Assembly: GCF_017654505.1 (NCBI RefSeq) | Contig: NC_054538.1 | Location: forward strand, 26,747,674-26,811,673 | Direction of reading: 5' to 3' | From: Polyodon spathula | Lineage: Eukaryota; Chordata; Actinopteri; Acipenseriformes; Polyodontidae | DNA: 64,000 nt | The notes under the pieces: model-generated | Database searches by the model: none | What the model saw: only the letters and a program-made list of their open reading frames with translations | What the model was told of the DNA's origin: nothing | Program-made: the position numbers and the translations under genes | Shown here: piece by piece, positions 1-13,784 of the stretch | How positions within the stretch are numbered: the first letter of the stretch is position 1 | Layout of the letters: every line of letters starts with the position of its first letter

Positions 1-1723
<1,723 letters not shown>

Positions 1724-1955
1724 AGGGGTTCTCAGCCTTTTTTTAATCACCTCCCACAATAAAAAAAAAAAGTGAAAATGAAATCGCCCCTGATTGGGTC
1801 TCTGCTTTATTCAATGTGGTTTTCTAGACTAAATAAGTACCAGCATCAGAGGTAAAAGAAGAACAAAAAAAAAATTACATTTAGACTATGTGTAAAATTA
1901 CATTTTTATTATTACTAAACACTCACCCCTCCCCCACCCCTGGTTGAGAACCACT
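1724..1955. repeat. hAT-like MITE
   Basis: The left end (ggggttctcagcc) and the reverse complement of the right end (gtggttctcaacc) match as terminal inverted repeats of the hAT type. The inverted match even extends into flanking attag. The interior is AT-rich and non-coding. No clean 8-bp target duplication could be assigned. Confidence 0.55.
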
Positions 1956-3584
1956 AATTTATATAGAGCTCACTGTCTAGACCCCACTGTCTAGATACAA
2001 CAAATGTCATCTGAATCTTAAGCTAAGTAAACCGGCATGGCAATATATAGTAATTACTGATTGTTTGTCATCCAATGAGAAACGAGAAGTATTGTATAAA
2101 TGTAGAGAGAATGAAGAATAGCTGCCTCAGGGAGAAATCACACTGCTTCCTAAGAGCTGGATTCAACCTACCGAATAATGAGAGGTTGGGTATAATTGCT
2201 GTATATATTGGCATGTGGGGAAATGCTTTATTGTATTACAGTCACAGCAGCATTATAGATCATTGTTTCCTTTTTGCATTATACCTACTACAAACAAAGT
2301 ACTGTATGTGTCTTTAATATAGATTTTTCTTAAGGACAAAAGACCAGGAAAATGCTTTTTTTACAAGCGTTTACCTTCTGTTTTATAGTATAATATATAC
2401 TGGTATCGCTGTACTACACTTAAAACATTTACTTTCATAATGAGAAGAAATATTCAGTATTTCTCAGATACACAGTTTGCAAAGAACATTTTGTTTAATG
2501 TCTTCATCAAAATGGCTTCTGCTGATTACCTCAAGGACAACAATAGCCAGTTCATTGTCAACAAAGGTCTTTTACAATGGGCAAAACTGCTGAATACAAT
2601 ACAAGAAATGGAAATAAAAATGATCTTGTGATCTCAGTATAACACTTTGAAATGTCTTGATCTTAAGGTCATTTATTTTTTGATTGCGATGTAACTGTTT
2701 AAAATAAATAGCTCTTGAAATAATCTATCTTGTAACCTTGACATTAATATTTTGTATACATTTTACCTAGTCCTTAATGAACCACTGTATGGTACAAAGT
2801 ATTTCATTGTTGACGAAAGTATACTTTTCCATCACAGCCTTTCCAAAATCCTCCATTCTCTTCATAATGACAGACAAATGGTAACGTATCATTGGATGTG
2901 AATATGGCTTTAGTAGCGTTTCATAACAGAGCCCACGGAAAGCTATCTTGGTTTACAGAGTTTATGTTTGTTACATTTCATGTAATGATGTTTTAACCAA
3001 TAGATCATTCATATTTGTAGCTGATGAGACTACAAAATATACATGTTTCTGAGAAAAGATCAAAAGCATTTTTTTTTTCCACTATGCTTGTGGTATATGG
3101 GGATAATTAGGCATTTTGCATTCAATTGTTTAATTGAACCCACAACTCATGAAGAGTGGAAATATTTTGAAAAATGATTCATGTCTAAAATAAAAGACTT
3201 TGGAGGTGTCACTCATTTGCATGTGTGGACGGACGGTCCATAACGGCAGAATAACTGACATTCAGCACAGTGGAAATAGTATTAGAAATACCAATAAACA
3301 TGTCCTTCTCTGCTTTCCAACAAACAGAACAGCCCCAAGGGATATTCTACGAATCAGACTGTGGCAGGGTGGCTCTGCACATGTAAATAGTGTGTTTGTT
3401 GTTTCTTTTAAATTGTATAAAGAAAGTTATTGAAATTTCGGTTTGAGCTAATGATGGGGGGTAAAATTATTTTATAATAGGGCAAGTGTGGAATGTAGAA
3501 AAGTGGAAATGGATTTATTGATTTCACCATGTAACACAATTTTTGTTCCTGGGTAGTAAGTGTTATTTCTTAATTGCTTATGCC
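1956..3584. other. Intergenic, no gene seen
   Basis: Several short open frames (for example at 2075-2317, 2440-2631 and 3200-3433) lack any motif, splice context or codon pattern that would support a gene. Confidence 0.55.
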
Positions 3585-4185
3585 TCAAAAGTATAGAAAA
3601 TGGCTATTATTCCCCACAAACTTTGCTATCACAGTGATATTTTGAAATGTACCTATTTCCAATGAGAAAACGGGCGAATTTGTGTCTTTTCGTGTGAGTA
3701 GTTGAGTAGTTTTTTGAGATTTACGATTATACTGTAAATCACTTTCACGAATCAGTCCCCAAATGTAGTCTCCCATCATGTTCTCGTTATACTGTCCTTG
3801 GTAGCTGCGTTCAAAGTCCAGTATATCCTAGTGGAAGTGCTCGCCTTGCTCCTCCGAGTATGCTCCCATGTTCTCCTTGAATTTATCAAGATGAGCATCA
3901 AGGATATGGACTTTGAGGGACACCCTACAGCCCATTGTGCCGTAGTTCTTCACCAGAGTCTCAACCAGCTCCACATAGTTTTCGGCCTTGTGATTGCCCA
4001 GGAAGCCCCGAACCACTGCAACAAAGCTGTTCCAAGCCGCTTTCTCCTTACTAGTGAGCTTCTTGGGGAATTCATTGGACTCCAGGATCTTCTTTATCTG
4101 TGGTCCGACGAAGACACCGGCTTTGACCTTTGCTTCAGACAGCTTAGGGAAGAAGCCTTCAATTTACATGCAAATACCGTGAACT
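3585..4185 (-). pseudogene. Fragment of an unnamed transposon-associated gene family
   Basis: Reading the minus strand from about 4185 down to 3585 gives one frame of about 195 codons broken by a single stop. The N-terminal part contains VRGFLGNHKAENYVELV and SLKVHILDAHLDKFKEN, ending in GEHFH. An in-frame TAG at about 3833-3835 follows, where relatives usually have Gln, so a CAG to TAG change is the likely cause. The frame then continues with DILDFERSYQGQYNEN and GDYIWGLIRESDLQYN. From memory, this pattern (SLKVH..HLD.F.EN.G..S...GE.FH, then YQG and DY.W) belongs to a multicopy protein common in insects, Hydra and some fishes, probably carried by mobile DNA. I do not know a formal name or function. 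Only this part of the gene is present; neither the true start nor the end was found. Confidence 0.6.
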
Positions 4186-4550
4186 GCTTTTGCTTGCTTA
4201 TGATTGGACAGCTGCGTAAAACTTGGCAGATATTTGACTCTCCTATTGGTTAAACTTACAGTTAGTACCTGCACTTGAAACAGACACAGTTTATATCCCA
4301 CCTAGCTAACTAATAATTGTGCTACCGCAGAGACAATGCTGCTATTCAATTGGTTGATCGTATCACAAAAGCCATTCAGGAAAAAAAGAATGTCGCGTAC
4401 GTACAAGCACAGCATAAGCGAGCAGCACTGTCAACAGACTCCTGTGGTGCTTTATTTTCCCATGCTACGACCTGCCATAAATGTTCACGACCCATAATTT
4501 AAGAACAGCTGCCACGGGCACAATGGCCTGGCTTCGCGGGCACGAATTTG

Positions 4551-4578
4551 CCAGCGGTCACGACTTTGAGGACCACTG
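4551..4578 (-). repeat. Orphan hAT-like terminal repeat
   Basis: On the minus strand this begins cagtggtcctcaaagtcgtg, a hAT-type terminus. It could be the outer end of the element that carried the pseudogene at 3585-4185. No matching opposite end was found to the left. Confidence 0.35.
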
Positions 4579-5828
4579 ATTTAGATTGTATTCTTACCTT
4601 GACTCGGGTAATTTATAGAGCCACAGCAATATTAGGATAAACATTGATTAGGACAGAGTCCAGCATGAAAAGTGTCTGTGAGGCACCCATTGATCTTGAC
4701 TGGTCAATATGTCGGTTCAGTGGGGAGGTGACATTTAAATTGGGGAAAAAATGGGGGTAAAGTAAAATATACAACTGTTTAACCAAACAGCACCCCTGTT
4801 GAGCACCCTATTGTTTTCAGACTTTGCTTACTGACCGTATTGCTTATTTTTGCCCTGCTTACAAGCATTCAATTGTGTTTTTATTTATTGGAATCATTCA
4901 GTGCTATTGTATTGGCATTCTAATGGTTGCTTTAATAGTCTACCTTTTGTAAAAATAAAGACTTTCTGAATAAAAGGAAAGAACATCCAAGTTACTGACA
5001 AAGTGGAACACCACAAGTGGGGCTGATGCACATGAAAAAAAAAAAAAAACTTAGAAAAATAAATAAATTGGTAACTTGGTAATTCTTTTACAGAGCACAA
5101 CATCTTCATTGCCACACTTAAAGGAGTTTAAGTGGATGGACATTCCGTTTGCTTGTTCAAATTGCAAACTTGCAACCGCTTAAAAAAGTTGGAATGGCTT
5201 CTTCCTAAATTTACATTTAGGGTTGTATTAAATGCAAGTTAAGGGTATTGCTTTGTTGGTTTTTATAATACAACTGCAAGAAATAATTTTCATACAAGCA
5301 ATGTTCAATGGCTATCCCTTCGCCACTAATCAATCTCTCTGTTTAAAACCTTACTGTAGGTATTCCCTCACTGGGGGCCTTGGAAGCTTAAGCCGAGTGT
5401 CACCTTTACACAAGGATAGCTCCATTAGCAGGTGTGATATGCATTACACTGCCTATACTGCCCATGTACTTTTATTTAAACATGGTATTTGGTACTGAAT
5501 ACATTAAATTGTTGTTTTTAAACCGAGCAAAAATAATCAACATGGTCAGTAAGCAAAGTCTGAAAACAATAGGATGTTCTAATAGGAGTCTGTTCGGTTC
5601 AACAATTGTATAGTTTACTTTACCTTCATTTTCTCCCCAGTTTAAATGTCACCTCACCATGGAACCCACTGTTGTGTAGTGGGGTAAATACAAGTATGAT
5701 TCTAAGGTAGTTTATGTACACAAAGTAAAAAAATCAATCACTTTTAATGAAACAGATAAATACAAAATTTGGTAACAGAAAGAAAGCCAGTTAATGTAAA
5801 AAGAATAAAAAATAACATAGTAGGGACA

Positions 5829-7190
5829 TTAATAACATTTGAAATTAGAAAGGACAACAAAAAAGCAGTTATATAGTATAATAAAAAATTTTAAAAAAAA
5901 AACAATAAAAAGGCTGGTTTGTAAAAATGCATTTTCAATCTTGATTTTTAGGCAGTAAGTCCAAGCTTCTCTGACAGAATAAGGCAGAGAGTTCCATAGT
6001 GTTAGAGCCTTACACGAAAAGGCCCTTCCTCCCATACTATTTCTGTTCATCCTTGGAATAACCAGCAGCCCTGCATCCTGTGATCTAAGAGTGTGACTAG
6101 GATTGTAAGGGGTCAACAACTCCTTTAAATAACTGGTGCTAATCCTTTGGGGGCTTTATAAGTTAAAATCGAAGTCTTAAAATGTATTCTAAACTGCACA
6201 GGGAGCCAGTGCAAAGAGGTCAAGATAGGAGTAATATGTTCACTTTTGCTGGTTTTAGTTGGTATTCTTGCAGTGGCATTTTGGACAAGCTGTAAGCGAG
6301 ATACCAAACGTTTTGGAATCCCAGAAAAAAGTGCATTACAGTGTCAATTCTTGATGAAACAAAGGCATGCATTAGCCTCTCAGCATCAGGTACAGAAATA
6401 ATAGGTCTAAGTTTAACTATATTTCTCAAATGATAAAATGATACTTTAAGAATTTTGCTATTATGATAGATCAAGATAAAAAATGACCCCCAAATTTTTC
6501 ATTTACAGTTTTAGTTCTGATGAGAGACTGTTAAGGTCTAACTTCCCTAAATTGACATTTTTTAGTTGGTGCTGTGAACCTACAAGCATGACCTCCATTT
6601 TATCAGAATTCAACAGTTAAGAACTTCTGTGATGTCCGCAGGCAACTGACAAATCAGACTTAATCTCCCCGATAGAGACACACTGGAACCTATCATGTCC
6701 CCAGTAGAGACATCCTGGAACCTATCAGAAAGATAAGATCCAAACCAATATTGGACACCTCCTGACAAACCCACCAAACTTTCAAGACAATTCAATAGAA
6801 TGGAGTGGTCCACGGGATCAGACACAGCTCATAATTCTCTAGGACAATTAAAATTGAAGGAAAGCCAGAGTCAAAGCTTATCAAAAGATCATTTACTACC
6901 CTAACAAGGGCTACCTTGGTGCTACGTGCAGCACAAAATCCAGACTGAAACTTCTCAAGTATGGTATTACAAGCTATAAATAATGGGTTGGCAACAACTC
7001 TCTAGAACCTTTGCTAAAAGTTTTAAGTGGTGCTATAGTATCTAACATGTTAGCCATGGAGGTGCTGTCGGTCAACCATCTCATTTAATGGTACAGACTG
7101 AGTAGCGATAAGCTTAAAGCCTGCATAACTTTACTGCAATTGATGAATTAGCTACCCGAGTTTTGATTATATGATCCAAGCTCTTTGTAG
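5829..7190 (-). pseudogene. L2 reverse transcriptase remnant
   Basis: Minus-strand frames in order give VVANPLFIACNTILEKFQSG (entry to the RT domain, about 6960), DPVDHSILLNCLESLVGLSG with WFGSYLSDR (palm region, about 6700-6825), RLQLVQNATAR and HITPILTSLHWLPVQFRIHF (about 6190-6300), and GRAFSCKALTLWNSLP near the C-terminus (about 6000). These are typical L2 landmarks. They fall in several frames with stops, so no full protein is made. The YADD catalytic box was not recovered by eye. Confidence 0.8.
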
Positions 7191-7208
7191 TTGAAGGTAA
7201 TTTAACCT

Positions 7209-7674
7209 TGTATATAATTATTTTGGGGTTTTTAATATGATTTGTTGAATTTAAATGTATGTTTGGTTCATGTGTTGGTGGTGGTTGGCAGGGATGGGGT
7301 TAATTCCTATCCCTGCCAAAAAAATGTGAGAATGTGGTTGGAGCCTTTATTGAATAATTGAGGATTAATTAGGCTCCAACCTTAATGTGATATAAGGGGA
7401 GAGAAATCCTTTTGTTTGGTGGTTGTTTGAAAGGAGGTACATGAGTGAGAGGAGAGGAGAGGAGAGGAGGAGAGGAGAGGGAAAGAGAGAGGAGAGGAGA
7501 GGAGAGGAGAGGAGAGGAGAGGAGAGGAGAGGAGAAAGGATTTAAGAAAAATAACAATTGTTACATGTGCAGGAAGCACAGTACTTGTTTATTTGGTGTC
7601 AGTGTTCGTGATTTTGTTTTTGTGCAAACCTTTATTTTGTGCTGCGAGCAGTGTTTTTGTCTAAATATTTGTCA
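7209..7674 (+). mobile_element. Solo LTR inside the L2 LINE
   Basis: The 466-bp unit starts TGTATATAATT and ends ATTTGTCA, giving the canonical TG...CA. It is bracketed by a perfect 5-bp duplication AACCT at 7204-7208 and 7675-7679. It holds an imperfect hairpin (ggcagggatgg... ccctgcc, 7287-7318), a TATA-like gatataagggg near 7389 and a GGAGA microsatellite. Its 3' part resembles the reverse complement of 13.87-14.0 kb, so it is probably from a related LTR family. Confidence 0.75.
7445..7537. repeat. (GGAGA)n microsatellite
   Basis: Nearly pure purine repeat of 5-bp units inside the solo LTR, just after its TATA-like site. Overlapping reading frames here are repeat translations. Confidence 0.95.
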
Positions 7675-7679
7675 AACCT

Positions 7680-8300
7680 CAAAAAGAATTGCAAAATGAT
7701 CAGAAATAGTAAGGTCAGTAATTGTAATATTTTGAACAACCAGGCCACAGGAAATTGCTAGATCTAGAGTATGGCCACAATTATGAGTAGTACCTTTAAT
7801 GTGCTGGACATGATTTAGAGAATCCAGTAGCCTCAAAAAAAAAAAAAAAAAGATGAACATTTAGAATCAATGTCAACATGAATATTAAAATCACCTAATA
7901 AAATAATCCTGTCATAGTTAACAGATAATACAGGTAAAAAGATCACTAAATTAATTCAAAAAGAGCAAATTATACTTGGGTGGATGATATATAATTACAA
8001 TAAGAACAGGTCATTTGTTATTCATAGTTTGCATTAGCAATTCAAAAGATGAATATCCCTTGAAAATTTCCTGTTTAAATTCAGTGCGGAAGATAGAGGC
8101 AAGTTCATCTTCCTGAGCAACAATGCGTGCATTCTGGAAAAAATAATAATTTCGAGGAGAGACCTCAGCTCCTCATCAGCTCCATGCCAAGTTTCATTTA
8201 AAGCTAAAATATCACTGATTATGGGTACTTTATTAGACAGAGATCTAACTTTAAATAAAGCCAAGCGTAGAATGGTATCGTCAAGAGCATGCATGCACAT
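7680..8300 (-). pseudogene. L2 endonuclease remnant
   Basis: Minus strand shows VRSLSNKVPIISDIL and LNETWHGADEE (N-terminal part of the apurinic-type endonuclease, about 8150-8260), and LDLAISCGLVVQNITITDL followed by SDHFAILFEV (C-terminal part with the catalytic SDH, about 7685-7790). The middle is degraded. The frame is cut at about 7679 by the solo LTR that follows on the left. Confidence 0.75.
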
Positions 8301-8596
8301 GTAGGCATTAAATGTAATAGTAGTAGGCTCCCCAGGGCTTTAAAGAAAAGGTGCCCACAGGTGCAGGGGAAGGAACACCATGTTCTTTGCCAATTTGTTG
8401 TGTAGTGGAGTAAATAAGTCGGTACTATTGTATTATTTCGATAAAGTACAAACTCAGACCACGTTCTTTCCTAGTCTACATCAATCTATGCCGTTCTAGA
8501 ATGTTAGCACATTAACAATGCCATAGCCCCAGTACTACAACACCACACCCATGTATTGACCAATCAAGAGCACACTTTCTATGCTGGACTCTGTCC

Positions 8597-9468
8597 TAAT
8601 ATCTGAGTGCAAAGCATGTCAGTTAATAGGGAAAGCAGCTGGTTGGTTATAGACAGGGAAGAAGGCATTGGTGGGGCAAGGCTTGAAAACAGAGATTTAT
8701 TTAACCTTATAGTACCAAGTACATTACAAAAGCGGATATACAGTACATGTTTGCAATAACATTTATTTCTTTGAATACTGAATATTTGAGACCTACATTA
8801 CTCTGCAGTATAGTGTGAATGCAAGATGCATGTTAAACAAAACTAAATAGGGTCTGGATTAAATCAATATTCTGTAGATTCACTACACGACATTTTACTA
8901 TCTACTACAATTCTATGTTTTTTGTTTGTTTGTTTTAAAAGGCTCTTTAGCACTGCTACACTGCTGTATATATTTCAAGTAACCCACATGAAAAGCCACA
9001 TGCTGTTCAAGCTTTGAAATATTTTATTCACCTCTGGCTCTTGTATGTCTGTATCTTGAGTTCTTCCTGATATACTGCACAAATGTATTCACAGATTTAT
9101 ATTTTCATAAAAAAAAAACAGTTAGGCAGTGAGCAGCGACTTATCTTTATCCTATACACCAAATGTAAAAATAAGATTCCTTCTGATCAATTAGTTCAAC
9201 TTTTGGTTGAAATAAGTGTTGGAAGGAGGTATCTGCCAATGAGCTCTGTTTTGCTAAAAGCTTTGCAAAGAAGTATGTGGTGGATACAACTAACATGTCA
9301 CTGATTAGGAATGACTCGATAGCACTATAGGATTTCCAAGTGTGTACGGCGCCTTCCTCCTCAGAACAGAAAAAGATCATGGTTGTGAAAGGGTTAATGA
9401 AGGAGACTGTTATTTGACATGAGATACAATTAGGCTCTAAAAGATCTGGAACAAGATCAAGAATTAAG
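8597..9468. other. Intergenic, no gene seen
   Basis: No coding motif or repeat structure recognised. The overlapping small frames near 9083-9380 on both strands have no recognisable content. Confidence 0.55.
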
Positions 9469-10156
9469 AAAGTTTGAAGAGCAGTGCAGGAAGTTAATGT
9501 GGACGGATGAGAAAGTTTGAAGAGCAGTGCAGGAAGTTAATGTGGACGGATGAGAAAGTTTGAAGAGCAGTGCAGGAAGTTAATGTGGACGGATGAGAAA
9601 GTTTGAAGAGCAGTGCAGGAAGTTAATGTGGACGGATGAGAAAGTTTGAAGAGCAGTGCAGGAAGTTAATGTGGACGGATGAGAAAGTTTGAAGAGCAGT
9701 GCAGGAAGTTAATGTGGACGGATGAGAAAGTTTGAAGAGCAGTGCAGGAAGTTAATGTGGACGGATGAGAAAGTTTGAAGAGCAGTGCAGGAAGTTAATG
9801 TGGACGGATGAGAAAGTTTGAAGAGCAGTGCAGGAAGTTAATGTGGACGGATGAGAAAGTTTGAAGAGCAGTGCAGGAAGTTAATGTGGACGGATGAGAA
9901 AGTTTGAAGAGCAGTGCAGGAAGTTAATGTGGACGGATGATAAAGTTTGAAGAGCAGTGCAGGAAGTTAATGTGGACGGATGATAAAGTTTGAAGAGCAG
10001 TGCAGGAAGTTAATGTGGACGGATGATAAAGTTTGAAGAGCAGTGCAGGAAGTTAATGTGGACGGATGAGAAAGTTTGAAGAGCAGTGCAGGAAGTTAAT
10101 GTGGACGGATGAGAAAGTTTGAAGAGCAGTGCAGGAAGTTAATGTGGACGGATGAG
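9469..10156. repeat. 43-bp minisatellite, 16 copies
   Basis: The array has a strict 43-bp period (starts at 9469, 9512 and so on) and spans 688 bp, or 16.0 units. The unit runs aaagtttgaagagcagtg, caggaagttaat, gtggacggatgag. Copies are almost identical. The only variant I saw is gatgag to gatgat at three adjacent unit junctions (about 9938, 9981 and 10024). The period is not a multiple of 3, so it is not a coding repeat. Confidence 0.98.
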
Positions 10157-12233
10157 ATCACTGTGTCAACCTAAACACCTTAAATATTTTTTAGAATTAT
10201 GGAACTCTGCTTTTTTAATTTAATTAGTGGTTCATGACCTCCACCTTCTTAATGGATGGCAGTAATGTTGATTATTAAATTTAAAGCTCAGAAGATCGTT
10301 GACTCATCAAGGTCACTGAGTGGTAAGTAGATGGAGAGGTGGTTTGGTATTCTTCCAGTTTTTGAGGCAAAATTGTAAAAGAAAAAACGGAGAACACAAG
10401 AGACTATTCAGATCAATTAGTTCAAACATACTTTTTTCTTTTTAATTGTTTTAAAAGAAGACATTTTATTGACAAGCATAGATTGAGTTAAGGCCCTTTC
10501 ATGGACTTGCTTCAAGTTTAATATAATACAGCAAGTCATGCAAAATAAAAACAAGCCATCAGCAATTGAGTCACATGATAGAACAAAATAAAGTTATTTA
10601 CCTGCACTCAAATGTGCAGTTTTTTTAAGCCACTTGAGAGAAACAACCATTCTAATCTGTTTTTTAAGTTGTTATTTAACTGTCCTATTTATCAAAGTGT
10701 TTGTCAAGCCTTATTCTGACAAGCTTTGAATAAACCCACAATTACAGCTTCTTGCAGCCTCTTACAGTATGTCCAGTAGCTGTCAGCTGCAATTATGTCT
10801 GCCGGCTGAGACAGCCATTCCCAAGTGTCTTCTGTTCTATCAGCTATGCTTATCTATGCCAGTAAGTGTATTCTTTAGGTTAATTAATAATGTAATTGTG
10901 CGTTGTAGAAATCCTTAAAAATGATTTAAAGGCAGACTGTGAACTATGTTTTCTTTTTTCTTTTATACTAAATAATTAAAAATTAAAACCCTTCAGAATT
11001 TGAATCAAATGTTATCAGCCCCGCACTAATATTTCTATCCTCTCTGGCCAGTTATTGCATTTAAAAGCATTGGTTTACTAGTTAGGTATTGGAGATTAAA
11101 ATAGTAACATTTATGAAACTACTCAGAAAAATAAATGAACTGTTCCTCCCATCTACCAGGTTGTTTCTTGCTAATATCATAGGGTTAAATTATTTCATAC
11201 TTTTCACAAAATTAGCCTTTGTCTTTGCAGCTTCATATTCACTTAAGAATGTCCCTTTGCTTAGTATAAAAGGCACAGTCTACAAATACAAATGAGAGAA
11301 CTGGCCCTTGAAAGATTAACTTGTACCTCAAAGTCACAATATGAATGAAGTTTTTTTAAGAGGTTGTTTTAAAGATGGAAAAGCGATGGCAAATCTAAAA
11401 GCCTGTTTTTTTTTTAAATGTGAAGACTAAGGGCTTAATTTACAAAACTTGTCATTTCCTGTACTAAACCCCAGGTAATGAACTCTGACCCTGCAGCTCA
11501 GCTTTAACAAAGGGGTCGATGGAGGGCTATACCTGGTTTACTTCTGTATTAATCCAATTAATTGATTCAATTGAAAAAGTGTGCCACTACATAAGCTAGA
11601 TGAATGCCTTCCTACTAGATATGTCTTCTTGTCTAGCCCTATACCCTTACTGTGATTATTCAAAACCTAATGGCATACCAATTTAGGATCTCAAATGGGA
11701 CAGGAACTCAAGGCCCACAATGGGCAAGAGGACTTGATTATTCTTTCTGCATAGTACATTAATTTTCTAATATAAGACGAACAATTGTAGCATAACAAAA
11801 GGAACAAGCTGAGCTGACTCACATTAATTATAGGAATGCCGATTTAAATAATTGAAAATATAAGGCAACCAATAATATAACTCTCCAGCACCAAATTTGA
11901 AAACAGTGCATTAATAATGCATTTTGCTTCTTTTAGTTTGAAAGGTCCATGGCTTCTGGATTTGTCTTTTAATCAAAAAGGACTATTGTTCGACTTTTCT
12001 GAATTGGTTGAAGAATATGTACCCACTAATTTTAGTTACTAAAATGTCTTTCAAAAATAGTTGAAGGAGCCTAGAATGATCTATTCAGTAGGTACAAAGA
12101 TATTTAGTTCCATAGATAAAATGGACAACACCAGCCTTTATGCATTGTAAAATGTATCTTGTGACCTGTGTACAGTGATCGATATATTATTGTGATGATC
12201 TGCATCTTGTGACCCTAGCGTATTATTACACCC
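10157..12233. other. Intergenic, no gene seen
   Basis: AT-rich DNA without recognisable coding motifs or element ends. A 68-codon frame at 11089-11295 has no identifiable features. Confidence 0.55.
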
Positions 12234-12998
12234 TGTGGGAGGGTAGTGGGTTGAGCTTTTGGGAAGGACCAGAAATGACAGCAGACAGGAGCCGGAAATG
12301 GAGTTTAGTCCTTAGAGCCCTGTACCATCAATGGTATCAGGGCTGGGTTTTATTTTACAAAAACAATAAAAATAGAACAGTCTAGTATTGCAAAAAATAA
12401 ACAAGAAAACCACCTGGAATACCAGCAATGGTAAACTCAGGTTTGAAATAAAAACAAATGTAAATTTGAAATGTAAACAAAAAATGTCACGGTTACAAAA
12501 ATAAATAACAACAAAGGAAGCACTGGGTTTCTTTGTGGTACTGCGGTGGGTTTCCTCTCACCACTTCTTAGCTCCCTTTTACAGATTAATGGCCAGTCCT
12601 CGGTTCCTCACTCCGGTAATCTAACACAGTGTCCAAGGTTTTCAAGCTTCTGTGAATAACAGCAGTGAATGAAAGCAACACAACAAGCACAGCATGTGTT
12701 TTCAGTTCAGCCCAGGGAGTGCAAATGGCAAAACCATACTGCTTAAATACTGCCAAGTCCCACCCCTGCAATCAGCATGCTGCCCCACGTCAGCCAATCA
12801 ACGAGAACAGCACAGCTGATTGCAATGATGGGACCCGACGGCCGCATGGTTCTACCTTGGGCCAAAATGGCTGCCTGACCCAGAACTTCCTGCATGGTCA
12901 GAGTTCAGCCTCCTGATCCAACCACGGTCAACCCTACACAGCGCTGCCGGTGGTCGGGAGGGCAAATTACGACAGGGACTCCTTCCAGTCCTGTCACA
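12234..12998 (-). mobile_element. Solo LTR with 5-bp target duplication
   Basis: The 765-bp unit is flanked by perfect CACCC repeats (12229-12233 and 12999-13003). On the minus strand it starts TGTGACAGGACTGG, with a GACAGG...CCTGTC hairpin at the terminus, and ends CTCCCACA. A TATA-like cagtatttaagcag lies near 12743. There is no coding content. Features match a Ty3/gypsy-type solo LTR left by LTR-LTR recombination. Confidence 0.8.
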
Positions 12999-13784
12999 CA
13001 CCCATATAGTATATGCAATTGGCTTCTGTGTAGTAACTGCATGTTGTTTTTGAAGAGTTTTCAATAAAAATTATATACAAAATTAAAATCCCTGCTATGT
13101 AATAGGTATCTATGGTGGTGATTTTAAAGTGTTTTATGCCAATGGTAGAATAATCGTATAGACCTACTTTACAACAGTCAATTTGCTCTCTGCCTCTGTG
13201 CAGTCTTTTAATGACTTACAAATTACGCTTGGCTTTCCCACTTCAGTAGGTAATCATAATCATTGGCATAAACTGAACAGATGTTCTGGGTAGCATTAAC
13301 AATGAAGTATAGTTTATTGATGCATGCTATAGTTTCTACTGTGGTAAAACTTGCAAATGATTCTGCAAATGGTGTACTCAAGCTTATACAAATTGAATAG
13401 AAATCTAGCAGAAATCATTGCATGTCATCAAAGGATTCCTAATATTAAAGTAGTTCATTGATTTGAGATAGTTTGATGGTTATCTTTGGATCACTGAACA
13501 TCTTGTCATTGCCAGTTTTGATATCTAAAGTAAAATGATGAGCAAATCTCAATTTCAGCAGGTCTAGTATTGTCCATGCATGGCTATTGTAACCTGAGGT
13601 GCCTCACTGCAATTGACAAAACAGTCCTTGTGGATGGACATATCTGCCCGAATTGACAGTAATGTAGTCAGTCACGAAATGTATCTGTTCCTTCAGTTTA
13701 AGATAAAAGCCAGTGAACCAGTAACACTGAAGTATTATATTACAATCTTCTTGTTTGAAATTATATTTAAAATGAAAAACAAGA
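12999..13784. other. Spacer between two solo LTRs, no gene seen
   Basis: Non-repetitive-looking DNA. Overlapping 60-80 codon frames on both strands near 13604-13855 run into the next LTR and show no motif. Confidence 0.5.

Larger units (their letters stand above)
5691..8395 (-). mobile_element. L2-clade LINE, degraded, nested
   Basis: The element runs on the minus strand with its 3' end at 5691. It is flanked by a 21-bp target-site duplication (tgttgtgtagtgg[g/a]gtaaata) at 5670-5690 and 8396-8416 with one mismatch. Endonuclease remnants lie at about 7680-8300 and reverse-transcriptase remnants at about 5829-7000. A solo LTR at 7209-7674 interrupts it. Part of the region between endonuclease and reverse transcriptase is missing, so it is both deleted and frameshifted. 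Confidence 0.8.
4651..8596. mobile_element. Palindromic DNA transposon split by a LINE insertion
   Basis: Left terminus ggacagagtccagcat (4651) is matched in inverse by atgctggactctgtcc ending at 8596. Inside, 4726-4845 is matched in inverse by 5540-5660 (shared stretch cagactttgcttactgacc). Removing the L2 at 5691-8395 and one copy of its target duplication leaves an element of about 1.2 kb that is largely a foldback. The right arm has about 160 bp absent from the left. Flanks are TTA on the left and TAA on the right. No transposase is encoded and the superfamily is not determined. Confidence 0.65.

Noticed and set aside
3798..4253. 151-codon plus-strand frame
   Set aside because: Antisense of the minus-strand pseudogene at 3585-4185, which carries the recognisable family motifs.
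9465..10160. Possible CRISPR array
   Set aside because: The 43-bp units are contiguous, with no unique spacers, in a vertebrate genome; it is a minisatellite.
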